DNA from: Neorhizobium sp. NCHU2750
GTDB lineage: Bacteria > Pseudomonadota > Alphaproteobacteria > Rhizobiales > Rhizobiaceae
NCBI RefSeq assembly: GCF_003597675.1
Contig: NZ_CP030829.1
Span: 372,001 to 436,000 of the forward strand
Length of the DNA stretch: 64,000 bases
Direction: 5' to 3'
Every line of letters starts with the position of its first letter. The stretch's first letter is position 1. The notes under the pieces were generated by a model. It did no database searches. It was given only the letters and a program-made list of their open reading frames with translations, and was not told where the DNA came from. Positions 16,679-25,713 of this stretch are shown here, one piece after another. Made by a program: the position numbers and the translations under genes.

Positions 16679-18064
16679 TCAGTGGGAGATGGCGATCCGC
16701 TCATCGCTGCCCGTCTCGACGCCCTTGCCATCTGAAAGGAGATTGTAGGCGTAGGGAAGTCCGAGATTTTCGCGCAGCGTATTCCCCTCGTATTCGGTGT
16801 GGAAAATACCGCGGCGCTTCAACTCGGGAATAAGCTTGTTGATGAAATCCTCCGCGCCCGCCGGGAAATACGGGGCCATCAGGTTCCAGCCGTCGCAGGC
16901 ACCGTTCTCGAACCAATCCTGCATCTGGTCGGCAATCTTCTCCGCGGTGCCGACGGCGATGCAATGGCCGGAGGAAACGGAGATTTCCTCATAGACCTGG
17001 CGGATCGTCATCGGTGTTTCGGTGAGACGCCGCTCCCAGAAATCGCGCGAGCTCTTTACGCCGTTCGATTCCGGCAATGGCAGCGGCACCAGTTCGTCCG
17101 GATCGTAGCCGCTGAGGTCGCCGAAGGTTTTCGAGATTAGCTGCATACCGACGGACGGCGGTACCAGCGAACGCAGTTCGGCCATTTTCGCGTCGGCCTC
17201 CTCCTGCGTATCGCCGATAATCGGCATCAGGCCGGGCATGATCAGCGCATGGTCGGGATTGCGTCCCTCGGCAGCAATCCTCGCCTTCATGTCGGCATAG
17301 AATTCCTGCGCGATCTTCTTGTCCTTCTGGCCGGTATAGATGATGTCGGCAACACGAGCGCCGAGATCCCGGCCGGCGCCTGAGCCGCCGGCCTGGGCAA
17401 TGACCGGATGTCCCTGGGGCGAGCGGCGAAGGTTGAGCGGCCCGCGCACCTTGTAGAACTCGCCCTTGTGATCGAGCACATGCATGCCTTCGGGGCGGAA
17501 ATACTGGCCGTTTTCCTTGTCCTCGATGAATGCATCATCATCCCAACTGTCCCACAGTCCGGTCACGACGTCGACGAATTCCTCGGCCCGTTCGTAGCGC
17601 TGGCTGTGTTCCATCAGCGTGTCCCGGTTGAAATTCAGGGCTTCGTCCTCGCTCCAGCCGGTCACGAGGTTCCAGCCGACGCGGCCGTGGCTGATATGAT
17701 CGAGCGACGAGAATTTGCGCGCCAGCATATAGGGCTCGTTATAGGTGGTCGAGGCAGTGCAGATCAGGCCGATCTTTGTCGTCACCGCCGCCATGGCCGC
17801 AAGCAGCGTGATCGGCTCGAAACGATCGATATGGCCGTGATAGCTCAGCTCCTCGGCGCTCTTGTGCGGGATACGCACGGCGGCGCCGTCGGCAAGGAAC
17901 ATGAAGTGGATCTTCGCCTCCTCCGCCATGCGGATGATCCGGGCGTAGCCCTCGAAATCGTTGGCAATGCCGGCATCCGCCTTGGGGTGGCGCCAGCCGG
18001 AATTGTGAGCGCCGTTCTGCACCATGTTGATGCCGATCTTCATCTGTCGCTTATGGTCCGTCAT
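16679..18064 (-). CDS. LLM-class FMN-dependent monooxygenase (NtaA/SnaA/DszA family)
   Basis: A 461-residue monooxygenase of the same family as those at 8469 and 25714, but more diverged. Its N-terminus reads MKIGINMVQNGAHNSGWRHP, where the other two have a GLS(L/C)RYLGYH motif. Conserved blocks are IHFMFLADGAAVRIP, TTKIGLICTASTTYNEPYML, SLDHISHGRVGWNLVTGWSE, ALNFNRDTLMEHSQRYERAE and PVIAQAGGSGAGRDLGARVA. The different substrate-facing N-terminal strand suggests a different substrate. It is expressed after a peptide-type importer and before a threonine aldolase; a flavin reductase at 23904 is the first gene of the same run. Confidence 0.93.
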   Translation of the reverse strand: MTDHKRQMKIGINMVQNGAHNSGWRHPKADAGIANDFEGYARIIRMAEEAKIHFMFLADGAAVRIPHKSAEELSYHGHIDRFEPITLLAAMAAVTTKIGLICTASTTYNEPYMLARKFSSLDHISHGRVGWNLVTGWSEDEALNFNRDTLMEHSQRYERAEEFVDVVTGLWDSWDDDAFIEDKENGQYFRPEGMHVLDHKGEFYKVRGPLNLRRSPQGHPVIAQAGGSGAGRDLGARVADIIYTGQKDKKIAQEFYADMKARIAAEGRNPDHALIMPGLMPIIGDTQEEADAKMAELRSLVPPSVGMQLISKTFGDLSGYDPDELVPLPLPESNGVKSSRDFWERRLTETPMTIRQVYEEISVSSGHCIAVGTAEKIADQMQDWFENGACDGWNLMAPYFPAGAEDFINKLIPELKRRGIFHTEYEGNTLRENLGLPYAYNLLSDGKGVETGSDERIAISH

Positions 18065-18095
18065 GTTTGTCTCTCTAGCTGGAATTCGATCTTTT

Positions 18096-19193
18096 TCAGG
18101 AGAACTCGACGGCTCTAACGGCCGTCAGCGGATAGTGGCAAAGGCAATTGTCCGAGACCTTGCGGGCACCGCCACGAGGACCGGGCGTCGGCCTCTCCTC
18201 GGCGCAGAGCCGAGGCAGGCGATAGGCGCCCTCGGTCACCACGCTGTGCGGGTCCATCGTCACCGTCAGCGCGCGGGCATGCGGGCAGCGCGTGTGGAAG
18301 GCGCAACCGGAGGGGAGAGCGAGCGGGCTCGGTACCTGGCCTTCGAGAAGCACGACGGGTTTTGCCCTGGCCGCAATCGGGTCATCGTCAGCGACTGCCG
18401 AGTGCAGGCTTTGCGTATAGGGATGGGCCGGCGCGCTGCAGATCCTGCCCGTCGCCCCATGCTCGACAAAACGTCCGAGATACATGACGCCCATCGCATC
18501 GGAAAAGCGGCTGACGAGGGCCAGATCATGGGTGATGAAAATGTAGGTCAGTCCCAGTTCGGCCTGCAAGTCGACGAGCAGATTAATGATTTGCGCCTGG
18601 ATCGAAACGTCGAGCGCGCTGACCGGCTCATCGAGGACGAGGATTTCCGGCTCGCAGATGATGGCGCGGGCAATCGCCACGCGCTGACGCTGGCCGCCGG
18701 ACAGCTCATTCGAATAGCGATCGAGATGCGCCAGATTGAGCCCTACCTGCCGTATTATCTTGGCGATCCGTGCACGCTGGCCGGCGCGGGACCGATCGAC
18801 GTCATGCACGACCAGAGCCTCCCGCAATACCTCGTAGACGGTGAGACGCGGATCGAGTGAGGCGCGCGGGTCCTGAAGCACCATCTGGATGCGCCGGCGA
18901 TTGTGACGCTTCTGCCGCGCGTCGAGGTTCTGGATCGGCTTTCCGTCCAGCAGCACCTCGCCCGAGCTCACGGGCATGAGACCCGTGATGGCGCGGGCGA
19001 GCGTACTCTTGCCCGAGCCGGATTCGCCGACAATGGCAAAGCAGGTGCCGCGGGCAACGTCGAAGCTGACGTCCTGCACGGCATGAACGTAGGCGGGCGA
19101 TCCCTTGCTGAAGAAGGAACGGATGACCGGAAACCGGACCGACAGGTTGCGAATGCTCAGCACCGGCTGTGAGGAGGTGGTGGCGATGGTCAT
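18096..19193 (-). CDS. Peptide-type ABC importer ATPase (DppF/OppF-like)
   Basis: A 365-residue ATPase. Walker A is in [20 protein letters not shown], the signature in [18 protein letters not shown] and Walker B in [22 protein letters not shown]-terminal oligopeptide-transport extension contains a four-cysteine-type segment, beginning LPSGCAFHTRCPHA, that in relatives binds an Fe-S cluster or zinc. The start at 19193 comes one base after the stop of the permease-ATPase fusion upstream (TGACATG). An ORF start at 19238 would lie inside that gene. It supplies the second nucleotide-binding domain of the importer at 18096-23696. Confidence 0.92.
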   Translation of the reverse strand: MTIATTSSQPVLSIRNLSVRFPVIRSFFSKGSPAYVHAVQDVSFDVARGTCFAIVGESGSGKSTLARAITGLMPVSSGEVLLDGKPIQNLDARQKRHNRRRIQMVLQDPRASLDPRLTVYEVLREALVVHDVDRSRAGQRARIAKIIRQVGLNLAHLDRYSNELSGGQRQRVAIARAIICEPEILVLDEPVSALDVSIQAQIINLLVDLQAELGLTYIFITHDLALVSRFSDAMGVMYLGRFVEHGATGRICSAPAHPYTQSLHSAVADDDPIAARAKPVVLLEGQVPSPLALPSGCAFHTRCPHARALTVTMDPHSVVTEGAYRLPRLCAEERPTPGPRGGARKVSDNCLCHYPLTAVRAVEFS

Positions 19194-19194
19194 G

Positions 19195-21195
19195 TCACGC
19201 CTCCGTCGGAAAATGGCAGGCAACGGCCGCCGCGCCAACGGCGCGGGGTTCGGGCGACTGCGTCAGACAGAGGCTGCGGCCGAATGCACGGCTACAACGC
19301 GGCGCGAAACTGCAGCCGGGCGGGAACTTGCCGAGCATGGGAGGTTCTCCGTCTATGGCGGTCAGATATTTGCCCGCATCTGCCGCCTCCAGCTTTGGCG
19401 TCGCGGCACGCAGAGCCTGGGTATAGGGGTGCCGCGGATTGCGGAAGACGTCTTCCACCGTGCCTGTCTCGACGATCCTGCCGCCATAGATCACCGCAAC
19501 ATCGTCGGCATAACGCGATACGAGGCTGAGATCGTGGGTGACGAACATCATCGCCATCCGGCGTTGCTGCTGCATGCCGCGCAGGAGAACCAGGATCTGC
19601 TGCTGGATCGTCACGTCGAGCGCCGACGTGGGCTCGTCAGCGAGCAGGATGTCGGGCTCCTGGGCCAGCGCGATCGCGATGACGATGCGCTGCTTCATGC
19701 CGCCGGAGAATTCGTGGGGATACTGGTTCAGTCGGCGTTGCGGATCGGTGATCTGCACGGCGGTCAGAAGGTCCAGCGCGCGAGCGCGGGCCTGCGCCTT
19801 CGGCATGGAGCGGCCGGCCGTAATCGCCTCGATCAGCTGTGCGCCGACGGTCATCACCGGATTGAGCGCGCTCGATGCATCCTGGAATACGACACCGATA
19901 TGGTTGCGACGCATGGCCTGAAGACGGGCGGGTGTCAGGGAGGCAAGCTCCTCGCCGCCGATCGTCAGGCTGCCGCCGCTGACCAGTGCCTTGCCATGCG
20001 GCAGGATCGTGCCGACGGCGCGCAGGAGCGTACTCTTGCCCGATCCGGATTCACCGACCACCGCCAGCATGCGACCGCGCCGCAGCGTGAAGTCCACGCC
20101 GCGCACCGCCGGCGTAAGTCCGTTCGGCGTGACATAGGAAATCTCGACGTCACGCCCGCAGACGACGACATCATCGACACCATCGGCAAGCGCTCCTGCG
20201 GGCGCCGCCGGACGCGCTGCCGCCGGTACCTTGGCAACCACTTTGCGAGCGGTCCTGGCAAGGCGCCGCCGCATCGGTTTTGCCGATGTCGGGTCATAGA
20301 TGTTGCGCAGCTCTTCGCCGAGCAGGTTGAAGCCCAGGGCAGACAGCGCCAGAAACAGGCCGGGGAATGTCGCCATATAGGGGTGGCTGCGGATATAGGA
20401 GCGGCTTTCGCCGAGCATGGTTCCCCATTCGGGCTCCGGCGGCTGCGTACCGAGGCCAAGGAAACTGAGGCCCGAGGCGGTCAGGAGCGTTGAGGCAAAC
20501 AGCAGGCTCGCCAGCGTTACGAGGATGCCAGCCATGTTCGGCAAGACGTGTCGGGCCATGACGCGCAGTGGCGAACAGCCGAGGGAAATGCTGCCCTCGA
20601 CGAAAGGTTCGGCCAGCGTACTCATGGCGACCGCGCGTGTGGCCCGGATGAAGACCGGAATGGACACGACACCCACCGCGAAGATCACGTTCGTGGTGCT
20701 CGGCCCGAGCAGGGCCACCACGGCCAGCGCGAAGACGATGTCGGGGAAGCTCAGCATGATATCGACGCCGCGCATCATCGTCTGGTCGAACCAGCCGCGG
20801 AACCATGCACAGGCAAGCCCGATCGGCACGCCGATGACCACCGCAACCGCGACGCCCCCGACCCCAATGCCGAGCGAGGAATGGGCGCCGACGAGAATCC
20901 GGCTGAAGACATCCCGGCCGAGCTGGTCTGTTCCAAACCAGTGCGCAGCCGACGGGCCCTTGAGCGTCGCCATGAAGTCCTGGCCGTAGGGATCGAGCGG
21001 CGCGAGCCAAGGCCCGAACAGGGCGATGAGCGACATCAGGATGACGATGACCAGCCCTATCGCGCCCTTGGGCGATGACAGGAGGCGGCTCAGAACCTTG
21101 AGACGCTGCCGGCCCGCAGACTTGGTGACGGCGTCTGCAGGAGCGTTTTCGATCTGTGTTGCGGATGCGAAATCTTCGGAAAGTGGAAGTGTCAT
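19195..21195 (-). CDS. Fused ABC permease (DppC-like) and ATPase (DppD-like)
   Basis: A 666-residue fusion. Residues ~1-315 form a DppC-type permease (SSPKGAIGLVIVILMSLIAL, the HWFGTDQLGRDVFSRILVGA motif and the EAA loop GSISLGCSPLRVMARHVLPN). After a linker rich in Ala/Arg (about 315-345), residues ~350-666 form a DppD-type ATPase with Walker [21 protein letters not shown], signature HEFSGGMKQRIVIAIALAQE, Walker B ILLADEPTSALDVTIQQQIL and a C-terminal cysteine segment (CSFAPRCSRAFGRSLC). No stop or frameshift separates them. A good AGGAG precedes the ATG at 21195. Permease-ATPase fusions of this transporter class are known, so this is unusual but not unique. Confidence 0.92.
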   Translation of the reverse strand: MTLPLSEDFASATQIENAPADAVTKSAGRQRLKVLSRLLSSPKGAIGLVIVILMSLIALFGPWLAPLDPYGQDFMATLKGPSAAHWFGTDQLGRDVFSRILVGAHSSLGIGVGGVAVAVVIGVPIGLACAWFRGWFDQTMMRGVDIMLSFPDIVFALAVVALLGPSTTNVIFAVGVVSIPVFIRATRAVAMSTLAEPFVEGSISLGCSPLRVMARHVLPNMAGILVTLASLLFASTLLTASGLSFLGLGTQPPEPEWGTMLGESRSYIRSHPYMATFPGLFLALSALGFNLLGEELRNIYDPTSAKPMRRRLARTARKVVAKVPAAARPAAPAGALADGVDDVVVCGRDVEISYVTPNGLTPAVRGVDFTLRRGRMLAVVGESGSGKSTLLRAVGTILPHGKALVSGGSLTIGGEELASLTPARLQAMRRNHIGVVFQDASSALNPVMTVGAQLIEAITAGRSMPKAQARARALDLLTAVQITDPQRRLNQYPHEFSGGMKQRIVIAIALAQEPDILLADEPTSALDVTIQQQILVLLRGMQQQRRMAMMFVTHDLSLVSRYADDVAVIYGGRIVETGTVEDVFRNPRHPYTQALRAATPKLEAADAGKYLTAIDGEPPMLGKFPPGCSFAPRCSRAFGRSLCLTQSPEPRAVGAAAVACHFPTEA

Positions 21196-21208
21196 GACTG
21201 CTCCTTCC

Positions 21209-22132
21209 TCAAGCGGCCGCATGGCTGCGGGTGCGCGGATCAAGCCATTGGCCGATGAGATCGGTTGCCAGGTTGACGACGATGAAGATGGTGGCGAACA
21301 TCAGCACGCAATACTGGATGACCGGGTAGTCGGAACCGGTGACGGCATCGACCAGCAGCCGGCCGATGCCGGGAATGCCGAACACGGTCTCGGTCACGAC
21401 GGAGCCGCCGATCATGCCGCCGAACTGGATGCCCGCAACGCTGACTGCTGCGACGAGAGAGTTGCGCAGCGCATGCCGGACGATGACATGCGTTTCGCTC
21501 AGCCCCTTTGACCGGGCCGTGTCGAGATAATCCTTGCCCATCACTTCCAGCAGGTTTGCCGTCACCAGCCGGCTGAACAGTGCTGCAGGTCTCGTGGCGA
21601 CGACGAGTATGGGCAGGACGAAGTGTGCGGGGGTCGCGGCCCCCGCCGCAGGCAGCCACCTTAGCGTGACGGCAAACAGCCAGATGCACAGAAGTCCGAG
21701 CCAGTAGATCGGCATCGAAATGCCGGCAAGCGTCAGTGCGGTGACCGCAGCGTCGAACCACCCACCCTGGCGCAGGGCACAGATGACGCCCGTGACAATG
21801 CCGAACAGGATGCCGATGGCCAATCCACCTATCGCCACGATCAGCGTGTTGGGAAGACGCTCGGAGATTTCCTGCACGACCGGCCGGCTGGTCCGGTAGG
21901 ATGTGGCGATCGCCGGATCGACCACGCCCTTGAGAAAAAGGCCGTAGCGGACAATGAGGGGCTTATCGAGCCCCAGATGGTCGCGGATAGCGGCGATTTC
22001 GTCATTTGTCGCCATGTTGCCGGCCAGTTTCGCCGCGGGATCACCAGGGATCATGTAGACGAACCAGAAGGCGAGAAGACTGACGGCAAACAGCGTCGGG
22101 ATCGCTGTCAGAAGGCGTCTGAGAACATACAT
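21209..22132 (-). CDS. Peptide-type ABC importer permease (DppB-like)
   Basis: A 307-residue inner-membrane permease. The DppB hallmark LRRLLTAIPTLFAVSLLAFW is at the N-terminus, followed by YMIPGDPA and a periplasmic region with IRDHLGLDKPLIVRYGLFLK. The EAA loop is DYLDTARSKGLSETHVIVRH and the last helix region contains VFGIPGIGRLLVDAV. It starts ten bases after the binding-protein stop with AAGGAGG, and the fusion gene follows after 13 bases. Confidence 0.92.
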   Translation of the reverse strand: MYVLRRLLTAIPTLFAVSLLAFWFVYMIPGDPAAKLAGNMATNDEIAAIRDHLGLDKPLIVRYGLFLKGVVDPAIATSYRTSRPVVQEISERLPNTLIVAIGGLAIGILFGIVTGVICALRQGGWFDAAVTALTLAGISMPIYWLGLLCIWLFAVTLRWLPAAGAATPAHFVLPILVVATRPAALFSRLVTANLLEVMGKDYLDTARSKGLSETHVIVRHALRNSLVAAVSVAGIQFGGMIGGSVVTETVFGIPGIGRLLVDAVTGSDYPVIQYCVLMFATIFIVVNLATDLIGQWLDPRTRSHAAA

Positions 22133-22142
22133 GGCCGCCTCC

Positions 22143-23696
22143 TTAGTTCGAGGAGACAGTCACATTGTCGAAGATCATGGTCTCGTCCGGACGGATCGCG
22201 AAGCCATGCACCTTGTCGGAAACGCCCAGCGCCTGCTTCTGATACCAGAGGAAGACATAGGGGTTCTTGTCCCAGATGGTCTTCTGGATCTCGCCGTAGA
22301 TCTTCTTCTGCTCGGCAACGTCGCTGGTGGCACGACCTTCGGCCAGAAGCTTGTCGACCGTCGGATCGCTGAAGCCGGAAATATTGGTGCTGACGCCGGT
22401 CTTGAACAGGCGGTAGAGGGTGAAGTCGATGCCGGCGGTGGCGCGTCCCACCATCGTCATGTTGTCCTTGCGCTGATCAAGGGGGAGACGGCTGTTGGCA
22501 GCCCAGTTCGACAGGTCGAGAACCTGCGGCTTGGCGTCGATGCCGATGGCCTGCCATTGGGCAGCAAGCGCCTGGCAGACCTGCGAATCCTTGATGTAGC
22601 GACCATTCGGGCAGGTCACGACCAGCGACAGCTTCTTGTCGGGCCCGTAGCCGGCGTCCGCCAGAAGCTGCTTGGCCTTGGCCGTGTCGAAGGGCTTCGG
22701 CGGGAAGGTGGCGCGCAACTCGTCCTGTGTGCCGGGGCCGACCATGCCGACGGACGGCGTTGCAAGCCCACCGAGAATACCCTTGATCATGCCATCGCGA
22801 TCGATCGAGATGTTGAGCGCCTCGCGAACGCGCGGATCGGCAAGCGGGCCGCTGTTGAGCAGTTCCATGCTGATCGAGAACATGCTGTCGGGCAGGATGA
22901 CCTTGGCCGTCCCGGTATCGTTGATCTCGCCGATGGATTCGGCCGGGACGCGGTCGACGATATCGGCTTCACCGGTTTCGATCAGCGCCATGCGCGCGCC
23001 GTCTTCCGGTACCGTCATGAACTCGATCTTCTTCAGCTTCGCCGAAAGCTTTCCGGAATATTTCGGGTTGGGAACGAGACTGAACCGTTCGCCGCCGATG
23101 AACTGGTCGATCATGTAGGGGCCTGAACCGACGGGCTTGCGGCCATATTCCGCTCCCATCGCCGTGTTGGCCTTTACGTCGATGATGCCGGCGGCGCTGT
23201 TGGCGAGCAGCATCAGGATATGACCGTTCTTCTCGGTCAGGTGGAAGACGACGGTGTCGGCGCCCTTTGCCTCTGCCTTACCGAGCGAGGCATAGAGACC
23301 GGCATAGATGGAGCCGCTCTTGGGATCGAGAAGCTGATTGAACGAGGCTGCAATATCCTCGGCATCCAGCGGGTCGCCATTGGAGAAGACGTGCCCCGTC
23401 TCGAAGGTGACGGTAAAGGTCATCCCGTCTTCCGACCAGTTCCAGGTCTTGGCCAGTTCGGGAACCACCTTGTTGTCGGCGCCCATGCGAAACAATTGCT
23501 CAAACACGAGCATATCGACGGCATTGCCGACCGGCAGCGAATTGACGTGGGGATGGAAGGTCGTGGTGTCGGCGCCGACGGCGATCTTGATAGAGCCTTC
23601 CGGAGCGGCCTGCGCTGCATAGGGCAGCCCGGTCACAAGCATAAAGGAGGCGGCAAGCAGCATCATCCGGCGAGCCGGCGAAAGAAGTCGTGTCAT
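22143..23696 (-). CDS. Peptide-type ABC importer substrate-binding protein
   Basis: A 517-residue family-5 binding protein (DppA/OppA type) with a Sec signal peptide ending near YAAQA (residue ~28). Domain order is the usual one: VFEQLFRMGADNKVVPELAK, then GMTFTVTFETGHVFSNGDPL, then VGSGPYMIDQFIGGERFSLV, then DPRVREALNISIDRDGMIKG, then FDTAKAKQLLADAGYGPDKK, and a C-terminal FLWYQKQALGVSDKVHGFAI. It is preceded by AAGGGGA at the ATG 23696. It feeds the importer encoded by 18096-22132. The ligand is unknown; family members bind peptides, nickel, opines or aminopolycarboxylates such as EDTA. Confidence 0.92.
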   Translation of the reverse strand: MTRLLSPARRMMLLAASFMLVTGLPYAAQAAPEGSIKIAVGADTTTFHPHVNSLPVGNAVDMLVFEQLFRMGADNKVVPELAKTWNWSEDGMTFTVTFETGHVFSNGDPLDAEDIAASFNQLLDPKSGSIYAGLYASLGKAEAKGADTVVFHLTEKNGHILMLLANSAAGIIDVKANTAMGAEYGRKPVGSGPYMIDQFIGGERFSLVPNPKYSGKLSAKLKKIEFMTVPEDGARMALIETGEADIVDRVPAESIGEINDTGTAKVILPDSMFSISMELLNSGPLADPRVREALNISIDRDGMIKGILGGLATPSVGMVGPGTQDELRATFPPKPFDTAKAKQLLADAGYGPDKKLSLVVTCPNGRYIKDSQVCQALAAQWQAIGIDAKPQVLDLSNWAANSRLPLDQRKDNMTMVGRATAGIDFTLYRLFKTGVSTNISGFSDPTVDKLLAEGRATSDVAEQKKIYGEIQKTIWDKNPYVFLWYQKQALGVSDKVHGFAIRPDETMIFDNVTVSSN

Positions 23697-23903
23697 GTAG
23701 TCCCCTTTTTTGTTTTCAGATGAACTGCATCGGCCGGGTGTCCGCCTGAGCCGGATGCAGGGGGCGTCCTTGTCGAACGGCAGCTTCTTCTTGCGGAAGC
23801 CATCTCGTGCGGTCGGAATAGTGGCAGTCATTCTCCTTGGGTTGGTCTTCTTCGGGATCAGGCGCAGACCAGCCTGCCATGTTTCCCGATGATCTGGATA
23901 GAG

Positions 23904-24422
23904 TCAGACGTTCAGCGGGACGAACCGCCGATCGAAATAGAGAAGCGGGCGCACGCTATTACTTGCTTTCAGCGCCACCACGTCACAAATCATAATATCG
24001 TGGCTTGCCTGCGAGATGATCTCGACGATCCGGCAGTCGAATGCGGCAAGGGCATGAGACAGGATCGGAGCACCGGTCTCCAGCGCCTCCCAGCGCCCCC
24101 GACTGAAGCGCTCGGTCATGTCCTTTATCCCGCCTGCCCCGGCGAAAACACCGGCGAGATCCTGATCGTCAGCCGCGATCGTGTTGACGGCCAAAACACC
24201 GCTCGAGATGAGCCGCGCATGGGATTGGGCAGTCCGGTTGATGCAGACCAGCAGGCGGGGCGGCGTATCGGTGACACTGCTGACGGCGGTGGCAGTCATG
24301 CCGTAGGGCTGGCCGTCATGGACGGTGGTGATCACATGCACCGGCGCTGCCAGTTGAGCCATGGCTGAACGGTACTCCGCCACGGAAACTGGACTAGGTT
24401 CGAGTATTGCGAGCGTCATCAT
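23904..24422 (-). CDS. Flavin reductase family protein
   Basis: A 172-residue flavin reductase of the HpaC/RutF type. Conserved pieces are AAPVHVITTVHDGQPYGMTA, TATAVSSVTDTPPRLLVCIN, ARLISSGVLAVNTIAADDQD and the final RPLLYFDRRFVPL. It would give FMNH2 to the monooxygenase(s) of the region. It is the first gene of the minus-strand run that continues with the binding protein at 23696. The intervening ~207 bases may hold a second promoter. Start is ATG 24422 or the adjacent ATG 24419 (GGGAACGG upstream); an ORF start at 24461 adds a non-conserved tail. Confidence 0.87.
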   Translation of the reverse strand: MMTLAILEPSPVSVAEYRSAMAQLAAPVHVITTVHDGQPYGMTATAVSSVTDTPPRLLVCINRTAQSHARLISSGVLAVNTIAADDQDLAGVFAGAGGIKDMTERFSRGRWEALETGAPILSHALAAFDCRIVEIISQASHDIMICDVVALKASNSVRPLLYFDRRFVPLNV

Positions 24423-24615
24423 CCGTTCCCATTGAGATTGAGGTTTGTCAATTACAGGCACCTAACGGTGCCTTTGAACGAGAGTGGGCATGCGAGCATT
24501 TGGGCCATCAACTGGCCCCAGAAGCCACCCCGCACCATGGTGCAAAACAGCGATTCATGATGTGCTTGTCAGATACGGAATGCGGATCGACTCTTTCCGC
24601 CGCTCTGTTACAAAA

Positions 24616-24629
24616 ATGACAATTGTCAT
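24616..24629. promoter_or_regulatory. Perfect 14-bp palindrome in divergent promoter
   Basis: ATGACAATTGTCAT is a perfect palindrome in the 292-base gap between the flavin reductase (start 24422) and the LysR gene (start 24715). It is the best operator candidate for the divergent regulator. The remaining gap is AT-rich towards 24640-24700 and should hold the LysR promoter. Confidence 0.5.
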
Positions 24630-24714
24630 GTTGCGATGCATTATATGTGCGCTTTCCATACTGAAAAATTTGTTTATCCTGTCATTCCATTAATTTCTCA
24701 AATGGGCTGAGTGT

Positions 24715-25632
24715 ATGAATATAACGCTGCGCCAGATGGAAGCCTTCCTGGAAATCATGCGGCTCAACTCGGTCACAAAGGCCGCCCATGCCATTGGCAG
24801 AACCCAGCCTGCAGTCAGCCTGATGCTGTCTTCGCTGGAAAGCGAGCTCGGCCTGGAACTCTTCTCGCGCGACCGCGGGCGGCTTATCCCGCTGCCCGAG
24901 GCGCATTATTTCCAGGAGCAGTGTCAGACGGTTCTCAACCAGATGAACGTCGCCAAATCGATTATGCACGAGATCGTGTCGATGGAGCGCGGCCGCCTGA
25001 CGCTCGCCGCGTTTCCGGCCTTTTCCAACTTCATTCTGCCGAAGGAGATCAACCGGTTTCTGGAGGGCAAGGATGGTTTCCAGATGACGCTGATCACCTA
25101 TGCGTCGGATACCGTCATTGAAATGGTCGCCTCGCAGCAATGCGAGATCGGGATCGCGCGACTGAGCAGTCCGCGCCCGACGATCGATTCGCTCAATTTC
25201 GAGCTTCCTTGCCAATGCGCGGTGCCGATCGACGATCCTCTGGCCGCGCTCGAAGTGATCACGCCGGCAGAACTTTCGGGCAAGCCGCTTGCCTCGATGT
25301 TTGCCCAGCACCCGATGTTCCAGCAGGTCGCCGCGACCTTCGAGCAATATGGCGCCGAGTACAATGTGAGGTTTGAAATGCAGACCTTTCAGCCCGCCCT
25401 GCCCCTGGTGGAGACCGGACAGTGCTATCTGATCTGTGATGCGATCACGGTGGAAAGCTATCGTCTCTATGCCGGAAACCAGATGAAACTTGCCTTCCGG
25501 CCCTTTCTGCCACGGGTGATGGTCGGACTGTCCATCATGACGCCGTCGCAGAGGCCGCTGTCGAGGCCTGCACTGGCCTTGCGGGATCAATTGGCGGCCA
25601 TGGTCGAAGAGATGGTCGCCGCCAGCGATTGA
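24715..25632 (+). CDS. LysR-family transcriptional regulator
   Basis: A 305-residue LysR protein with the DNA-binding domain in residues 3-62 (LRQMEAFLEIMRLNSVTKAA, then TQPAVSLMLSSLESELGLEL) and a two-lobe effector domain. It is divergent from the flavin reductase/importer/monooxygenase operon to the left. It converges with the third monooxygenase gene to the right, whose operon is read from 32790. The 14-bp palindrome upstream is the likely site. The effector domain lacks obvious similarity to the LysR proteins at 598 or 2193 beyond family level. Confidence 0.9.
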   Translation: MNITLRQMEAFLEIMRLNSVTKAAHAIGRTQPAVSLMLSSLESELGLELFSRDRGRLIPLPEAHYFQEQCQTVLNQMNVAKSIMHEIVSMERGRLTLAAFPAFSNFILPKEINRFLEGKDGFQMTLITYASDTVIEMVASQQCEIGIARLSSPRPTIDSLNFELPCQCAVPIDDPLAALEVITPAELSGKPLASMFAQHPMFQQVAATFEQYGAEYNVRFEMQTFQPALPLVETGQCYLICDAITVESYRLYAGNQMKLAFRPFLPRVMVGLSIMTPSQRPLSRPALALRDQLAAMVEEMVAASD

Positions 25633-25713
25633 AAAAACGCGGAGAGGCATCTCTGGCGCCTTTTGCACCAAGGAGATGCCTCCGCTATCGTCGTTCCTGT
25701 GAAAGTTAAGTCC

